This document shows, in pieces, positions 12,819 through 23,846 of a stretch of 64,000 nucleotides of DNA. The notes under the pieces were generated by a model, which worked only from the letters and a program-made list of their open reading frames with translations, made no database searches and had not been told where the DNA came from. The stretch covers positions 16,924,587-16,988,586 of the forward strand of contig NC_071333.1 of assembly GCF_010183535.1 (NCBI RefSeq). Direction: 5' to 3'. The position numbers and the translations under genes were made by a program. Source of the stretch: Caenorhabditis remanei (Eukaryota > Nematoda > Chromadorea > Rhabditida > Rhabditidae). Positions within the stretch are counted from its first letter, which is position 1; each line of letters starts with the position of its first letter.

Positions 12819-14104
12819 CTGCGAGACGCTTGATATGACTTTGAAAATACAAGCGGTCTTCTTGCTAAATGTGAGCTGTAATTCAAAATGTCTAAATTTG
12901 GATCAAATGATGATCATTGAGGTCATTTTGTTGCTCGGCGGGAATATTTGAACAGAATATTGATAAGTGTCTAAATGATAAGAAGCAGCATGCATAGCAA
13001 TAAAAATACAAACATGGAGTAGTAATGACACACCCAGAATAGCAAAGCAAAACACAAAATGTTCTAGATATAGTTATGAAAATGGATGGGGTGAATATAC
13101 GTTGATTTGAAACAACTATTGACAATTTTGTACTATATAACTATTGCTGCTCCAAAAAATAAATGATATACAACAGAACCAGGAAAAAAAAATTCTAATA
13201 AAAGTGAATGTTTATAAAATATGGTTATCACTTTTCGTTTTTCTGATCTTTGAAAAGCAAAGCAAACAGAAAATGCAGCATTTCCTTCAACAAGGAAATA
13301 TATTTTCAGTGAGAAGGATGTCGTTCGGGAACCATATCGAAGACAAAAACAAAACCTTTCCCTTTCAAAATTGAGTTTTTTCGACTACTTTCATAACAGG
13401 TCGAATATCTTTAAAATAAAACAAACTTTGATAAGAATTATTTCAGGTTTTAACTTTTAACACTCTCAGGTTTAACAATAATGCACACCATCTTAGAAAA
13501 GACTTTTTAAAAGGCAAAAACTTGGTTTCGTTTCTGATGTTTGACAATTAGCACAGGGTTACGTGTTGAATATTCAATTGGTTAGCAACGTGTGACGTTA
13601 CATCGTTTTTAAAACATATCTCAGAACTATGTGAAGGAAAAAGGAACTTGTAGATTTTTATTTGTTTTTTTCAGTTGATGGGGCAAAAGGAACGAAGGGC
13701 GTTGTATTACATTTCATGGAAATGGGAATCGGGACGAAGAACATGAAATTATCAGCAATGAATCATCGGAAAAGATATAAGAAATAATAATCGAAATTTG
13801 AAAATTATTTTGAAAAATGCTTATCGAGCAATAGTGATATGAAAAATGATTTAGTACAGTAACGATTTTTTGGCGATTCTTCCTCTAGAATATTTATATC
13901 GTAGGTAATGTTTAAATTTTATGGGAAAAGGAATTGGGACAAAAAATTGAAATTAAATGATCAGGACTGAATAATCAAAAATGACCATAAAATCAAATTT
14001 GGGATTTGACAATGATTAAAAATACAAATAATAGTGATATGAAAAACGATTCAGTAAAATTAAATCAAAATCGAGAGTCTTGATTGTTTTGGTTTACTTT
14101 ATGT
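12819..14104. other. Intergenic region with diverged direct repeat
   Basis: No gene is supported. Two diverged direct copies lie at about 13725-13860 and 13920-14060, sharing GGGAATYGGGAC, TGATCAG/TATCAGCAATGAAT-like and AATAGTGATATGAAAAA blocks in the same order. Confidence 0.4.
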
Positions 14105-14729
14105 TTACAACTCGACGTTTCCTCGATAAATTTGTAACACACTAACACGTTGCATTGGTGTTTCAAAATTCCACCGATTCTCATAAGTTACGTTGTGGTA
14201 TGCTGGCATTGGAAGTGTCTTTGTGCATTCTATGGAACATTGACATTTTGCTAATCCTCCAATCGGAATGACCATATGATGTGGTTTAGGAATTGGTGGG
14301 AACACATCGATATGGCTGGAAGGTTCCTCGATATGTTTGAACTGAAAATTAAGATTGCAAGATAAATGCGCTCAGAACTACACTAACCGTTCTAGCACGT
14401 GACCGTTTTGACCATGGAATCCGTTGGAATGTTAAAGCATACTGTTCTTTTATATTGCGGAGTAGTGCAACACTTTGGTCAGTATCTGGAAGCGATTGAA
14501 GCAGGGTTTGAACTATTGTAGAAACTGGTTGATGTGCAGTTGGAGCTAATGTAGGTTTTGGTGTGGTCACTGTTGGAGGTACGACTTGAGTTGTTTTATT
14601 TTTATCATCTTTCTTATGAACATTAAGCGGAACAATGGTTTTGAGCCCTGGAAAAACTAATTTTGTCAGATATTTTCCGATCGTTTTCTTTCTCCTTCTG
14701 CTTATAACCAAAACATCTTGAAACTGCAA
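14105..14729 (-). CDS. CxCxxxC-family gene, copy A (5' end unresolved)
   Basis: Two joined coding parts are clear: about 14389-14729 and 14105-14342, linked by a short intron with in-phase GTTAGT and TTTTCAG. I do not recognise the product. The first part is basic (SRRRKK), then threonine/proline-rich (TTQVVPPTVTTPKPTLAPT). The second ends with IPIGGLAKCQC then C after three residues, then LPMPAY. This is the same C-terminal motif as in the plus-strand genes at 20.66, 22.80 and 26.37 kb, and the preceding intron is at the equivalent place and phase. The open frame begins at an acceptor (TTGCAG) at about 14730; no in-frame ATG was found upstream, so a first exon is missing or the gene is 5'-truncated. 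A partial copy lies at 17.4-17.8 kb. Confidence 0.55.
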
Positions 14730-15443
14730 TGGTCATATTTTGAAAAAAAAATTATGTTTCCTTAGCTATTTATCCGATGTTCTCACCTTTCATAGTTCAA
14801 GTAGTTATCTCAGCTTATCTCAGCATTAGAATTCTGAGAATATTTAAGTCGAAAAGTCATAAAACGTGGGTTTTCGAAAATGTGAATTAGACAAATTAGC
14901 ACTGGTAGGTTGTATTATAAACGACGAATTATATTACGTGAGCTCTTGTGATTTCGCGTGTGCTAGACGGAGAGTAAGCCTATAATTATCATCCTCCGTA
15001 TAACGCATAGCATTTTGTTTTCCACCCGTTGCGTTGACAACGTCCCATTGGGATGTTGAGTATTTTGAATTTTATGAAGTGGTAAGAATCTCTTTTAAAA
15101 CTTTTAAAATGTCATGTGCTAGAATGAAAACGGTTTAAAATCATCTTTTTTGGGTCTTGGCTCCTGGTTTAGTGGCCCGCCTCAAGCTTTCTGGACGACC
15201 TACATTACCGGTCAATATGTTATGGACTATAGCCGTTTTTCGGTTGAAAATGTCTGATATCGAAAGTGTGCCATGAAAATACTGACAAATAGAATATGCT
15301 GTAATTGTTCTGAAGAATTATATCTTACGGTATAAAATTGATTTGAAGTGTCATCTGTTTACTGAAATCCCAAACCTCTATTTTAGAAACGTTGAAATTA
15401 TAGTTCTAGTTATCGGTTTAGTCAGAGTTATAGGCTATCGTTA

Positions 15444-15886
15444 TACAGTACTGATCAAAAGTTATGAACTTTGGTCGTTTTCAGTTGTAATTGTCCAACT
15501 TTGAGAGTGCGTCATGGTAATACTGATTGTCCCATCAATCCGATTTTAAATGAACCATACAGATCAAAAGTAGATCTTCATTTTTGTAGTTGACAACTTT
15601 TTTTGTACGAGCACTCCCTAGAGCTGTCATTTTCAGAGGACAGCTCAAAAATTTTACTATTTTTCACTGAAATTGGTCGATTCGAGGTAGAAATTGCTTT
15701 GTCGATACGTAGTCGAGCGCCGGTACAATAAAGGTGTCTACTACAAAATTGAAGCACCACTTTTGATCTGTATGATTCATTGAAAACCTAATGGGTGTGA
15801 CCGTCAGAAATACCATGACACACTCTCAAAGTTGGACATTTTCAACCGAAAACGGCCAAATTCCATTATTTTCGACCGGTACTGTA
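15444..15886. mobile_element. Foldback MITE, TACCGGYC family, full copy in block A
   Basis: Left end TACAGTACTGATCAAAAGTT and right end ...TTTTCGACCGGTACTGTA are inverted repeats, and the homology continues inward (TTTTCAGTTG against CAACCGAAAA). Internal arms carry mirrored GATCAAAAGT and GTAGTTGACAAC/GTCTACTACAAAAT blocks. The TA at each end suggests a Tc1/mariner-type target, as is usual for such elements in worms. No coding capacity. Confidence 0.8.
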
Positions 15887-16169
15887 TCACATAACCTATA
15901 ACTAAACCTCTAACTTTCACGTTTCTTCGCAGTAATTACAGTAGTTATTTTTATTGTTTCTTGGTAACCATTCTTTTCTGTTTGCCAAGAAATAAATAGA
16001 AGTTTGGGAATTCACAAAGACGACACTTCGAATCAATTTTAAACCCCAACAACGAGGTCTTTGGAATTATTACAGCTCACCATCTAGGTAGATCCGGCTG
16101 ATGGTTTTTTAGAATAACTTTTTTCCAAAACAATTGATTATTATCTTAAACCAGCCAGAAATGTACCCG

Positions 16170-16312
16170 CATGTGGTCTAAAGCGCCGATCGGTTTTCAA
16201 AGCGCGCCAGTTCGGTTTTGCTCAGTTTCTCTTCTCTTCCCGTTACCGTTGCGGACATCGCGTCAGACAAACAGCCAACGTCCAATTGTCTTTTTTATAT
16301 AAGAATGAGAAT
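16170..16312 (+). mobile_element. tRNA-derived SINE-like element, copy 1
   Basis: The head reads CCCGCATGTGGTCTAAAGCG and is followed by a box-B-like CAGTTCGGTTTTGCTCAG. The body has TTTCTCTTCTCTTCCC, GTTGCGGACATCGCGTCAGA, CAAACAGCCAACGTCCAATT and GTCTTTTTTATATAAGAATG. The same order recurs at 43978-44137. The A box is decayed here compared with that copy. Confidence 0.65.
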
Positions 16313-17376
16313 AGGTATTCAAGTTGCCGTCAGCTTAACCCGGGACATCCGTGGATGTTCTGCAATTTTTGTTCAAATGTTTTCTGATGAAAGTTGCTTA
16401 TAACAGATATCCCAAATACCTATAATATGAGCTATCCCATTTGATATCATTGTTTTTTGAAGGAACCTTCTCAATAATAACCATCGGAGCGCATTGACCC
16501 GGATTGCAAGTTTGTAGCTCATAGGAACAATTATCTTCTCAAATTTCCCTCACCAGAGTTCCCCTTCTGCATCAACATCTTCTTTGACTTCTCATTTTTC
16601 CCCGCATCCCTTTCTTTCATTCACTTGCCTTGATTCTGGCATTTTTATTCATGATGTTGTGGTGTTGTTGAATGTGAACAATATATAATAATTAATTAGC
16701 TCTATTTTGTTATTGGAGATTCCGCTCAAAAAAAAAAATATATATATATTCCTTTCAATGTATCTCGCTCCCACAAATTCCTCCTCGTGTCATTTTTCAT
16801 CTCTTTCTTAATCACAATATATCTGCCTAATGCACTTTTGTGTCACGAGAAGTCTTTTACGTCAATACTCACAGATTTTTGCTCTCGGTTCTCATTTCGT
16901 TTCCTATTTCATGTCCAGTTGGCAAATTACTCTTTCCATGGGTTATACTTCGACATTTACCAATCAATTCTCTTTCCCATTTTTCTGTTTTATGAGTCGA
17001 TTGGAGCGAATTGATGACGACCGCTCCCCCTCCCCCAATTTTCTTCTCTTCATTCATTCTTCCTTTTCTTTCCTTCTCGCATCTTTTTCTTTTTGCCCGG
17101 CTCAGATTTTCTGTCCTCTCTGGCATTATTGGACTTCTTCGCGACACGATTCCTATTTCTGCTTGGACATCAGAAAAGTTAGAGTTGATATGAAATTTTA
17201 ATACAAACTTTTAGAAAGTCATAACATTCTCTCTTTTCATTCTCTTGATTGTTCGGTATTTGAATTGGCAAACGTCTCTTCTATGTTGTCGAGAGGCTCA
17301 GAATCAAAAGTTCTGTTTTTGTCGATTTACAGTTAGTTGATGTGTTTTTTTCGACTCTTCCACAATTATAAAATAT

Positions 17377-17829
17377 TCCACCGATTCTCATAGGTTATGT
17401 TGCGATATTCTGGCTGTGGAAGTGTCTTTGTGCATTCTATAGAACATTCGCACTTTGCTAATCCTCCAGTTGGAATGACAATATCATCTGGTTTAGAAAC
17501 TCATAGGAACACATTGAAATACCGGGAAAGTTCCTCGCAGTGTTCAAAGTAAAAATAAGGATTTCAAGATAAAAGCGTTAAGAACTATAATAACCGTTTA
17601 AGTACGTAATAGTTTTGACGGTGGAACCCATTGGAATGTATACGCCTGTTGCTCTTCTACATTTAGGAGCAGTGGTACAGTTTGAGCAGTTTCTGATAGC
17701 GGTTGAATCACAGTTGTAGATATATTTTTGCGAATGAATATTTAGTAAAATCATGGTTCTGAGTTCTGCAAATGCTAATCGCATTACATATTCTTGGATA
17801 GTCTTCATTCTCCTCCTGCTTGTAACCAA
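17377..17829 (-). pseudogene. CxCxxxC-family gene, copy B (pseudogene)
   Basis: Diverged duplicate of copy A in the same orientation. The basic start (TSRRRMKTIQEYVMRLAF) and the end (IVIPTGGLAKCECSIECTK, then LPQPEYRNITYENRWN) align with copy A. The threonine/proline-rich middle is largely deleted. In the last exon the triplets equivalent to the PP of copy A's VFPPIPKP include an in-frame TGA, just upstream of SKPDDIVIP, and the C terminus is shortened by a TAA. It is therefore unlikely to make a full product. Confidence 0.7.
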
Positions 17830-18792
17830 AACATATTAAAACTGCAATAGTTCTATTATGATCTTAGAATTTCTCTCAATGTTCTCACCTTCCAACATAA
17901 GAATCCTGTTTGTAATAATGTTGCAAGTTATAAAGTCATTAAACGTAGGAAGTTTGAAAGTCTGAAGTGAAGCCGAGAAATTAGACAAATTAGTATTGGT
18001 GTGATGTGTTATATGAGACGATTTATACTCCTAGGGCTCGTCGTATTCTCGTGGTTTCGCGTGGGCTTGACGGAGAGTAAGCCTATAATTATTATCCTTC
18101 GCAAAACGCATAGAATTTTGTTTTCAACCCGTTGCGTTGACAACGTCCCACTGGGATGTTGAGTATGTTGAATGTTTCCTATGGAGTGGTAAGCATCTCT
18201 AGAACTTTTTAAACGACATGTGCTCGAATGAAGAGCAATTTTCAAACAGTCTTTACAACCATTTGAGCTGTCTAGACACTCAACATCTAGCGATCGTTCA
18301 CTTTTACTTAAATATGACATAACTAGCTTGAATTGGGCGTTCATCACATTCAAAGTTTATTTTGGTAAAGTCTCGAAAAGCGAAGATCTGTTTAACAGGT
18401 GCTTGTATTTTTTGCGACAAATGACATCATTGCAAATTACCAGTAGCCTGTACATGTGTTCCATATACGTTTAATGGTAGGCGGAGCTTAGACACAATCC
18501 ACTATAACAGCCTCAATAGAACCCTCTTCTCATTCCTTACTAGTTGTTACAATATTTTATTTATTTCAAGTTTTGATCTAAATAATTATGTTGCTCCAAA
18601 TGGAAAATAATCCATAAAAAGTGAAAAGATATTTCAAACGAACTGAATAAAATCTAGCTAAAATAATAGATATTCGGAGCTGTCACCAAGGAAAGTTTGA
18701 ACAAAATCACGCTAAAACTGCCGTCGGCCCAACCCGAGACCTTTGCAAATTTTCTGTATCACTTGATTATGTTTTCTAATGGACCTATTCTC

Positions 18793-18885
18793 GACCTATT
18801 CACAAGGTAGCAAAAAAAGCAAAAAACTATTTTCTACTACTAGCAAAAAAAAGTTTTTGCTTTTTTTGCTACCTTGTGAATAGGT
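18793..18885. repeat. Long inverted repeat (hairpin/cruciform)
   Basis: The left arm starts GACCTATTCACAAGGTAGCA (18793-18828). The right arm at 18852-18885 is its complement, differing only by one A in a homopolymer run. The loop is about 23 nt. The arms are 35-36 bp and almost perfect, unlike the diverged arms of the foldback elements nearby. Confidence 0.9.
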
Positions 18886-18902
18886 CCATAATAAAAGTTC
18901 CA

Positions 18903-19359
18903 CACAGTACCGGCCAAAAAGATTTCATATTTTGTTTTTCAGTGGAAAATGCCCAACTTGAAGAGTGCGTCATGGGGAAACTAATTGTTGCACAAAATAA
19001 CTTTTTATAGGATCGTTCAGATCAAAAGTGTATCTTCATTTTTGTAGTTGACTTCGTTTTTGTAAGGACGCTCCCTAAATAGATATTGTCAGTTTTAGAT
19101 GAAAGCTCAAAAATTGCACTATTTTTCACTGAAATTGATCGATTCGAGAGAGAAATTGCTTTTTCGATAATTAACTCACTAGTCGAGTGCCGGTATAATA
19201 AAGTTGTCTACTACAAAATTGAAGCACCACTATTGATCTGTATAATTTGATCTGTGTGAACTTTACTGAGTGTGAAGGTCAGAATTGCCACGACACACTC
19301 TCAAAGTTGGTCAATTAGAACTGAAAACGGCCAAAGTCTATAACTTTCGACCGGTACTG
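18903..19359. mobile_element. Foldback MITE, TACCGGYC family, full copy in block B
   Basis: Ends ACAGTACCGGCCAAAAAG and CTTTCGACCGGTACTGC are inverted. The interior matches the 15444-15886 copy block for block (AGTGCGTCATGG, GATCAAAAGTG, TTGTAGTTGAC, TTTTTCACTGAAATTG, CTACTACAAAATTGAAGCAC). It sits at the equivalent place in the tandem duplication. Confidence 0.8.
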
Positions 19360-20659
19360 CTCTATAACAGATAACTTCAACTAGACCTGTAACTAGACCT
19401 TTTACTATAACATTTCTGCATATTAATAACAAAAATTGTCTTTATTGTTTTTTGGTAACCATTCTTTTTTTCCAGTTTTTCACAACAACAGACGGACCGG
19501 AAGTATGTATCTCATAAAGGATGTGTGTGACTCATAAAAACAATTTGCAGTTTCTCAAATTTTCTCCGCCAGAGTTCCCCATGAACTTTTATTGCACGTC
19601 ATCTTTGACTTCTCATTTTTCCCCGCATTCTTTTCTGGAAAATTTGAATGTTAGTGTGAGGTTGTAGACCTAAAAAAACCACACGCCCCCACATTCCACT
19701 CAAAATTTTCATATTCCTTCAAATGCACCTCGCTCCCACAAATCCCTCCTTCATCTTCTGCCATTTTTCCTTTCTCTCATGATCAAAATATATCTGTCTA
19801 ATGCACTTTTGTGTCACGAGAAGTCTTTTACGTCAATACTCACACATTTTCACTCTTGGTTCTCATCTTATTTCTTATTTCATACCCATTTGACAAATTA
19901 CTCTTTTCATGGCTCATACTTTGACATTTACCAATTCTCTTTTCCATTTTTTTGTTTTATGAGTCAATTGGAGCGAATTGGTGACGACCCGCCCACTTTT
20001 CTTCTATTTCTCCATTCTCCTTTTTCTTCCCTTTTCGCATCTTCTCTTTTTTGCCCGGTCCCTCTTCCTCTGTCCTCTCCGAGCACATTGGGCTACTTCG
20101 CGACCCCGTGCCTCTTTCTGCTTGAGCACCAACAACAGAAAAGTCAGAGTTGATCTCAAATTTTAATATAAACTTTTAGAAAGTCATAACATTCTCCCTT
20201 TCCATTCACTTTGTCGTTTGTTATTTGTGATGGCAAACGTCTCTTCCATGTGGTCGAGAGAGGGCACCGGGTTCTGCCGGCCACGGGGAGCGGTGCCGCT
20301 TTTGCAGTCTGTGTCTCTCGCTTCTAGTAACATTGGAAATCTAGGGGGCGCTTGAATGGTCTCTTCCATTTTTTTTCCGTTTTCAATCGAGAGGAAACCG
20401 TTCTTATCGTTGTCTTCGAATAGGCTCCTTGAAAGTTGATACGCCTCTTCTCAGTCAGAAGAAACATAAGGCAGCTGTGTCTAGTCAACCTCGATTAGCT
20501 ACATGCATTCCCACTCCCCCCACTCTTGCCCAATACATCATAGCAGAAATCAATAGGGGGCGCTCTTCCCATCGAACATTTGTTCTGTTTCCTTGTCTCT
20601 GAACTCGTGATCTTTCCTTTTTTCGTGTCAATAATTTCTATATTACAGAACCCACGGAA

Positions 20660-21950
20660 ATGAGTAATCCTCGAGCGTCGTCTAAGAAAATTGAGGTCGT
20701 CAAAGGTGACGACGCGATTAAGGGAGTAGTTTCGAAAGATGAGACTCACATCCAAGAGCTCGTTGCCAAGGGCGACGACAACAAGGATGCGTCCAAAGGA
20801 GTCGAGGAACAAAACCATGACCCTGACTTCAAGACACTTGATGAGTTCCTCAAGGACAAAATCAAAGAGGCAGTAGCGGTGTCAATTGACTTGAGAACGA
20901 CAAGCCCGGCAGACCTTGCCAAAATGTCTGATCAGCAACGAGAAATTTTCTTTTCAAAAAAGATCTCTACGATTTTCGAAGTAACCACTGCTCACATCCA
21001 CACATTTTGTAATACAGTTGCCAACGAAGGAATCGAGCATTTCGAGAAGGAAAGGGAAATCGAAAACAAGGAAAGCTACTCGTATTCCGAGTTATACACT
21101 CTTCAATACGTCGCCAGAAATAAGGCGCACACTTCGGCCAAAGCATTTGTTGGAGCGCTGATGGCTGAAAGACTGAAGCAAGCGGGTCCATCTGTTGACT
21201 TGGCGGGACCTACCCACACCGTTGTTCGCTTTTACGTAAGTTGAAATAGTCGAGATAAGACTAATCTTGTATTTTTTGTTTGCAGGCTTTGGCAAGACTC
21301 GAAGATCACTTCGATGCTCTCTGCAAGAAGGAAGACGAGGAGTACAAAAGCAAGAACGTCGATCCAAACGGAAGTCCGTTCGACGAAACGGAGGAGCAGA
21401 AACTGGAAAAAAAGGAAAAAGAGAAGAAGGGAGACCGGAGAAGGGTTTCGTATATGGTCAAAGTGTGGAATTCTCTGAAGGTTGAGAATGAACAAATGTT
21501 CCGTGAGATAAAGGCTGCTCAAAGGAGGAAAGCACAGTCGGAAGCGGATCGGGGATTTCTGGAGGCAAATATTGTTCTACTCAAAATTCGAGAACGAGCG
21601 CAGATGGAAAATGCGAGAAACCGTGAAATGAGTGCGAGACTGCAACAAGCGGTTAACGAGATGGTGAGTTAAATTCATGATGTTTTTCAGTATTTTATCT
21701 TAATTCATTTCAGAACGCAGCAAACCAAATCACTCATCAAGTCATCTATCCGCCACTTCCACCACCGGACGCTCTTCTCTATCCAATGGGTTCCACGACA
21801 AGATGCGTCTGCAAGCCAGGTTGTCAAGTCCAGTTACAAGAGCCGTCATATCACATTTTGACTCCGGATGACTTGGCATATTGGGGAATCACCGAGGAGA
21901 GGCAACAACAGCTCAAACGAGGAGCCCCACGTTCACCACCTAGAAAATAA
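20660..21950 (+). CDS. CxCxxxC-family protein, copy C, 396 aa
   Basis: Three exons (20660-21235, 21286-21663, 21714-21950) join in frame to 396 aa. Function is not recognised. The N-terminal half is charged and helical, with KTLDEFLKDKIKEAV and a long region of predicted helices. Exon 2 opens with ALARLEDHFDALCKKED, matching LATEFEEYFINLCKQED at the start of exon 2 in copy E. It continues as a likely coiled coil rich in K/E/R (KLEKKEKEKKGDRRR through REMSARLQQAVNEM). Exon 3 has the family C terminus: proline-rich VIYPPLPPPDALLYPMG, then CVCKPGC, then LQEPSYHILTPDDLAYW and a basic tail ending SPPRK. No signal peptide or membrane helix is seen, so it is probably intracellular. It is the longest and most diverged intact copy. 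The cysteines could bind a metal, but that is inference. Confidence 0.8.
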
Positions 21951-22800
21951 TTGAAGAAATTTATCGAGTGATGTGTAATCTTATCCACGAAATCTTATCC
22001 AGTCCAGTTTTTATCCAATCAGCCGTGTGCCCCCCTTCCCAAAACTTAACTTTGACCCTATATCTCCTGTATTTCGTTCCCTTTTATCACTGTGAGTTTA
22101 TTGAGATCTCGCTGAAACACTTCTTCGCCATGTTGTGATGAATAACCCCGTCTCCACTAACTCAAATTCTCGCATATTTTTTCGCATATTCTCACCATGT
22201 TCACCGTTTCTATCTTCACAGTAATCACCACTTCACACCAGATAAAAAAGTTGTTGGAAATGTTTTTTCATTGATTAGTCTAAACATTGATGTATTGAAA
22301 CTTTTTTAGCCCAGATTTTCAAGCATTTAGCTTGTTTTGTGCAGGAAGCGTGAAATAAAGTGCATCAAATTCACACGACTTCTAAGTTAGAAGAGGCGTA
22401 CCGCTCGTACGTCTGAAACAGTCCACTACATCTTTTGCACAGTTTAGAGCAATTGATCTACTGTTGATTATATTTAACAAAATTATCACCGAGGGCCAAA
22501 CGCCATGCGCCTTACTCTCAAGGTGAACAGTGCCGTGTGGTGTGCACACCCTTTCCTCGATTCGCCTCATTTTTCTCTGTCTGCGTGTCTTTTCTCTCGC
22601 CTTCCTTGTTTTTTCCAGAGTTCTTGTTGTTGTTTGATCCTTGAATTGGCAGAGTTAACTTATTTTTTGCAGTTATTTCTCTGAAAACGGGCCTTTGAAA
22701 GATTTTTGTCTCGCTTACCGATTCGTTGTAAAAATCTCCCCCTTCTTCCATTTATTATCATCATTCGCTTTTTTCAGGGTTTATTATCACAAAATCACCG
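21951..22800. other. Intergenic between copies C and D
   Basis: 3' flank of C and upstream region of D. From about 22220 the sequence (CACACCAGATAAAAAAGTTG, GTGCAGGAAGCGTGAAAT, GTGTGCACACCCTTTCCTCG) is repeated upstream of copy E from about 25292. An acceptor-like TTTTTTCAG lies about 30 nt before the ATG of D. Confidence 0.6.
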
Positions 22801-23846
22801 ATGCCAAAACAACTTCAAACTCAGAAACAAGAGGACGTCCCTAAGAAGGAGGAGAAGACAGCCAAGGAGGACGAGCAAACGATGATCGTCGACAATGATG
22901 CGTGGGTTAAAGACCTGAAAGCATTATTCAACACCGAGAAAGTTCTGACTGCAACTCAACAGAAAAGCTATCTTTTTGGCCCAATGCGCTTAAAAGGACA
23001 ACTTATTTCGGAACGAATTAGTCTCGCAGTTTTCATCCGCACCAAGATTTTTGGAACAGGAGTGGAATCGTTCAAAGAGCATCGAGACTTCACGTTGGAG
23101 AACTCCTCATGCACAAACAGACATCTACCTTCTCGGAAAATAGCTTAAGAAGAGGCTCAAAGTTTGATTCTAAAACTCATCAACAGTGCCGTAAACACGT
23201 CACGATCATTCTTCGACAAGGGAGTTGTCAGTCTATTGGAGTCTAGTCTTAGCCAGAATGTAAGTTGAATTTTTGAAAATTAGGTTCATAGAATAATCTT
23301 GCAGCTTGCCGCCGAGTTCGAGCAGTTTTACAAAAACTTCTGCAAGCAAGAAGATAATGTAAAAATTGACGGTGGAGAAAATGTTGTGAAAATGGAGATT
23401 GCTTCTGGAGAAGACGGCATTTCGGGTGAATCAGCATCCAAAGCAAAGGCAGAAGATGAGACAGAGAAGGCTTCAGTAATGAGTGAGGAGCTGAAGCTGA
23501 AACTTGAACAGATGGTGAGTTTAACCAACTAGCTAATATTCGAAATTGATAAAATCAACTTATTTCAGTATGCGTCGCTTCCACCGCAGCACGAACTTGT
23601 CTATCCGCCTCCACCACCACCAGGATCACTCCGTATCCCAATCGGTAAATTTGCAAAGTGTCAGTGCAAAGAAGGTTGCGAATTCGAGTTGGCGGAGCCG
23701 GCCTACGGATTCCCAGCAGTGAAGAACTTATTGAGTTCTGGATGATTCTTACTGGAGACAATAAGGAGAATGGCAAAAAAATCTGTCTGGAGAAAAGGAC
23801 GTTAAGCGACGTACCGAACACTTTGCGACATGTTTCTTCTTCTTAA
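22801..23846 (+). pseudogene. CxCxxxC-family gene, copy D (pseudogene of E type)
   Basis: Close relative of copy E with the same three-exon layout: about 22801-23260, 23305-23515 and 23568 onward. Two lesions are visible. In exon 1 the codon equivalent to the TGT after SRKMA in copy E is TAA, stopping the frame at about residue 115. In exon 3, a single base is missing just after LAEPAY, so the next residues leave the family frame and hit a TGA. Past that point the correct residues (SEELIEFWMI) are found in another frame. CxCxxxC itself (KCQCKEGC) is still encoded. Splice sites are kept, so decay looks recent, and a transcript may still be made. Confidence 0.85.

Larger units (their letters stand above)
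14730..17380. other. Non-coding remainder of duplicated block A
   Basis: Upstream flank of copy A. It holds a partial foldback fragment (about 15222-15290), a full foldback element (15444-15886) and a SINE-like element (16170-16312). It also has a pyrimidine-rich stretch (about 16560-17200) that is repeated at 19560-20160 in block B. Frames across the pyrimidine-rich stretch differ between the two copies, arguing against coding. Confidence 0.6.
17880..20659. other. Non-coding remainder of duplicated block B and copy C promoter
   Basis: This holds a long inverted repeat (18793-18885), a foldback element (18903-19359) and the block B version of the pyrimidine-rich stretch (19560-20160). Next come the 5' flank of copy C with GGCTCCTTGAAAGTTGATAC at about 20423 (repeated at 24370), and an acceptor-like ATTACAG at about 20648, shortly before the ATG of copy C. 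Confidence 0.6.

Noticed and set aside
16730..16752. A and TA run as a meaningful repeat
   Set aside because: Simple-sequence run common in worm intergenic DNA; no further structure.
16787..17201. Plus-strand open frames in the pyrimidine-rich region, echoed at 19779-20166
   Set aside because: The sequence is duplicated, but the longest frames differ between copies and insertions are not multiples of three; it behaves like a promoter or flank.
22801..23148. Copy D as a short intact 115-aa gene
   Set aside because: Comparison with copy E shows the stop is a single-codon lesion inside exon 1, with the remaining exons still present downstream.
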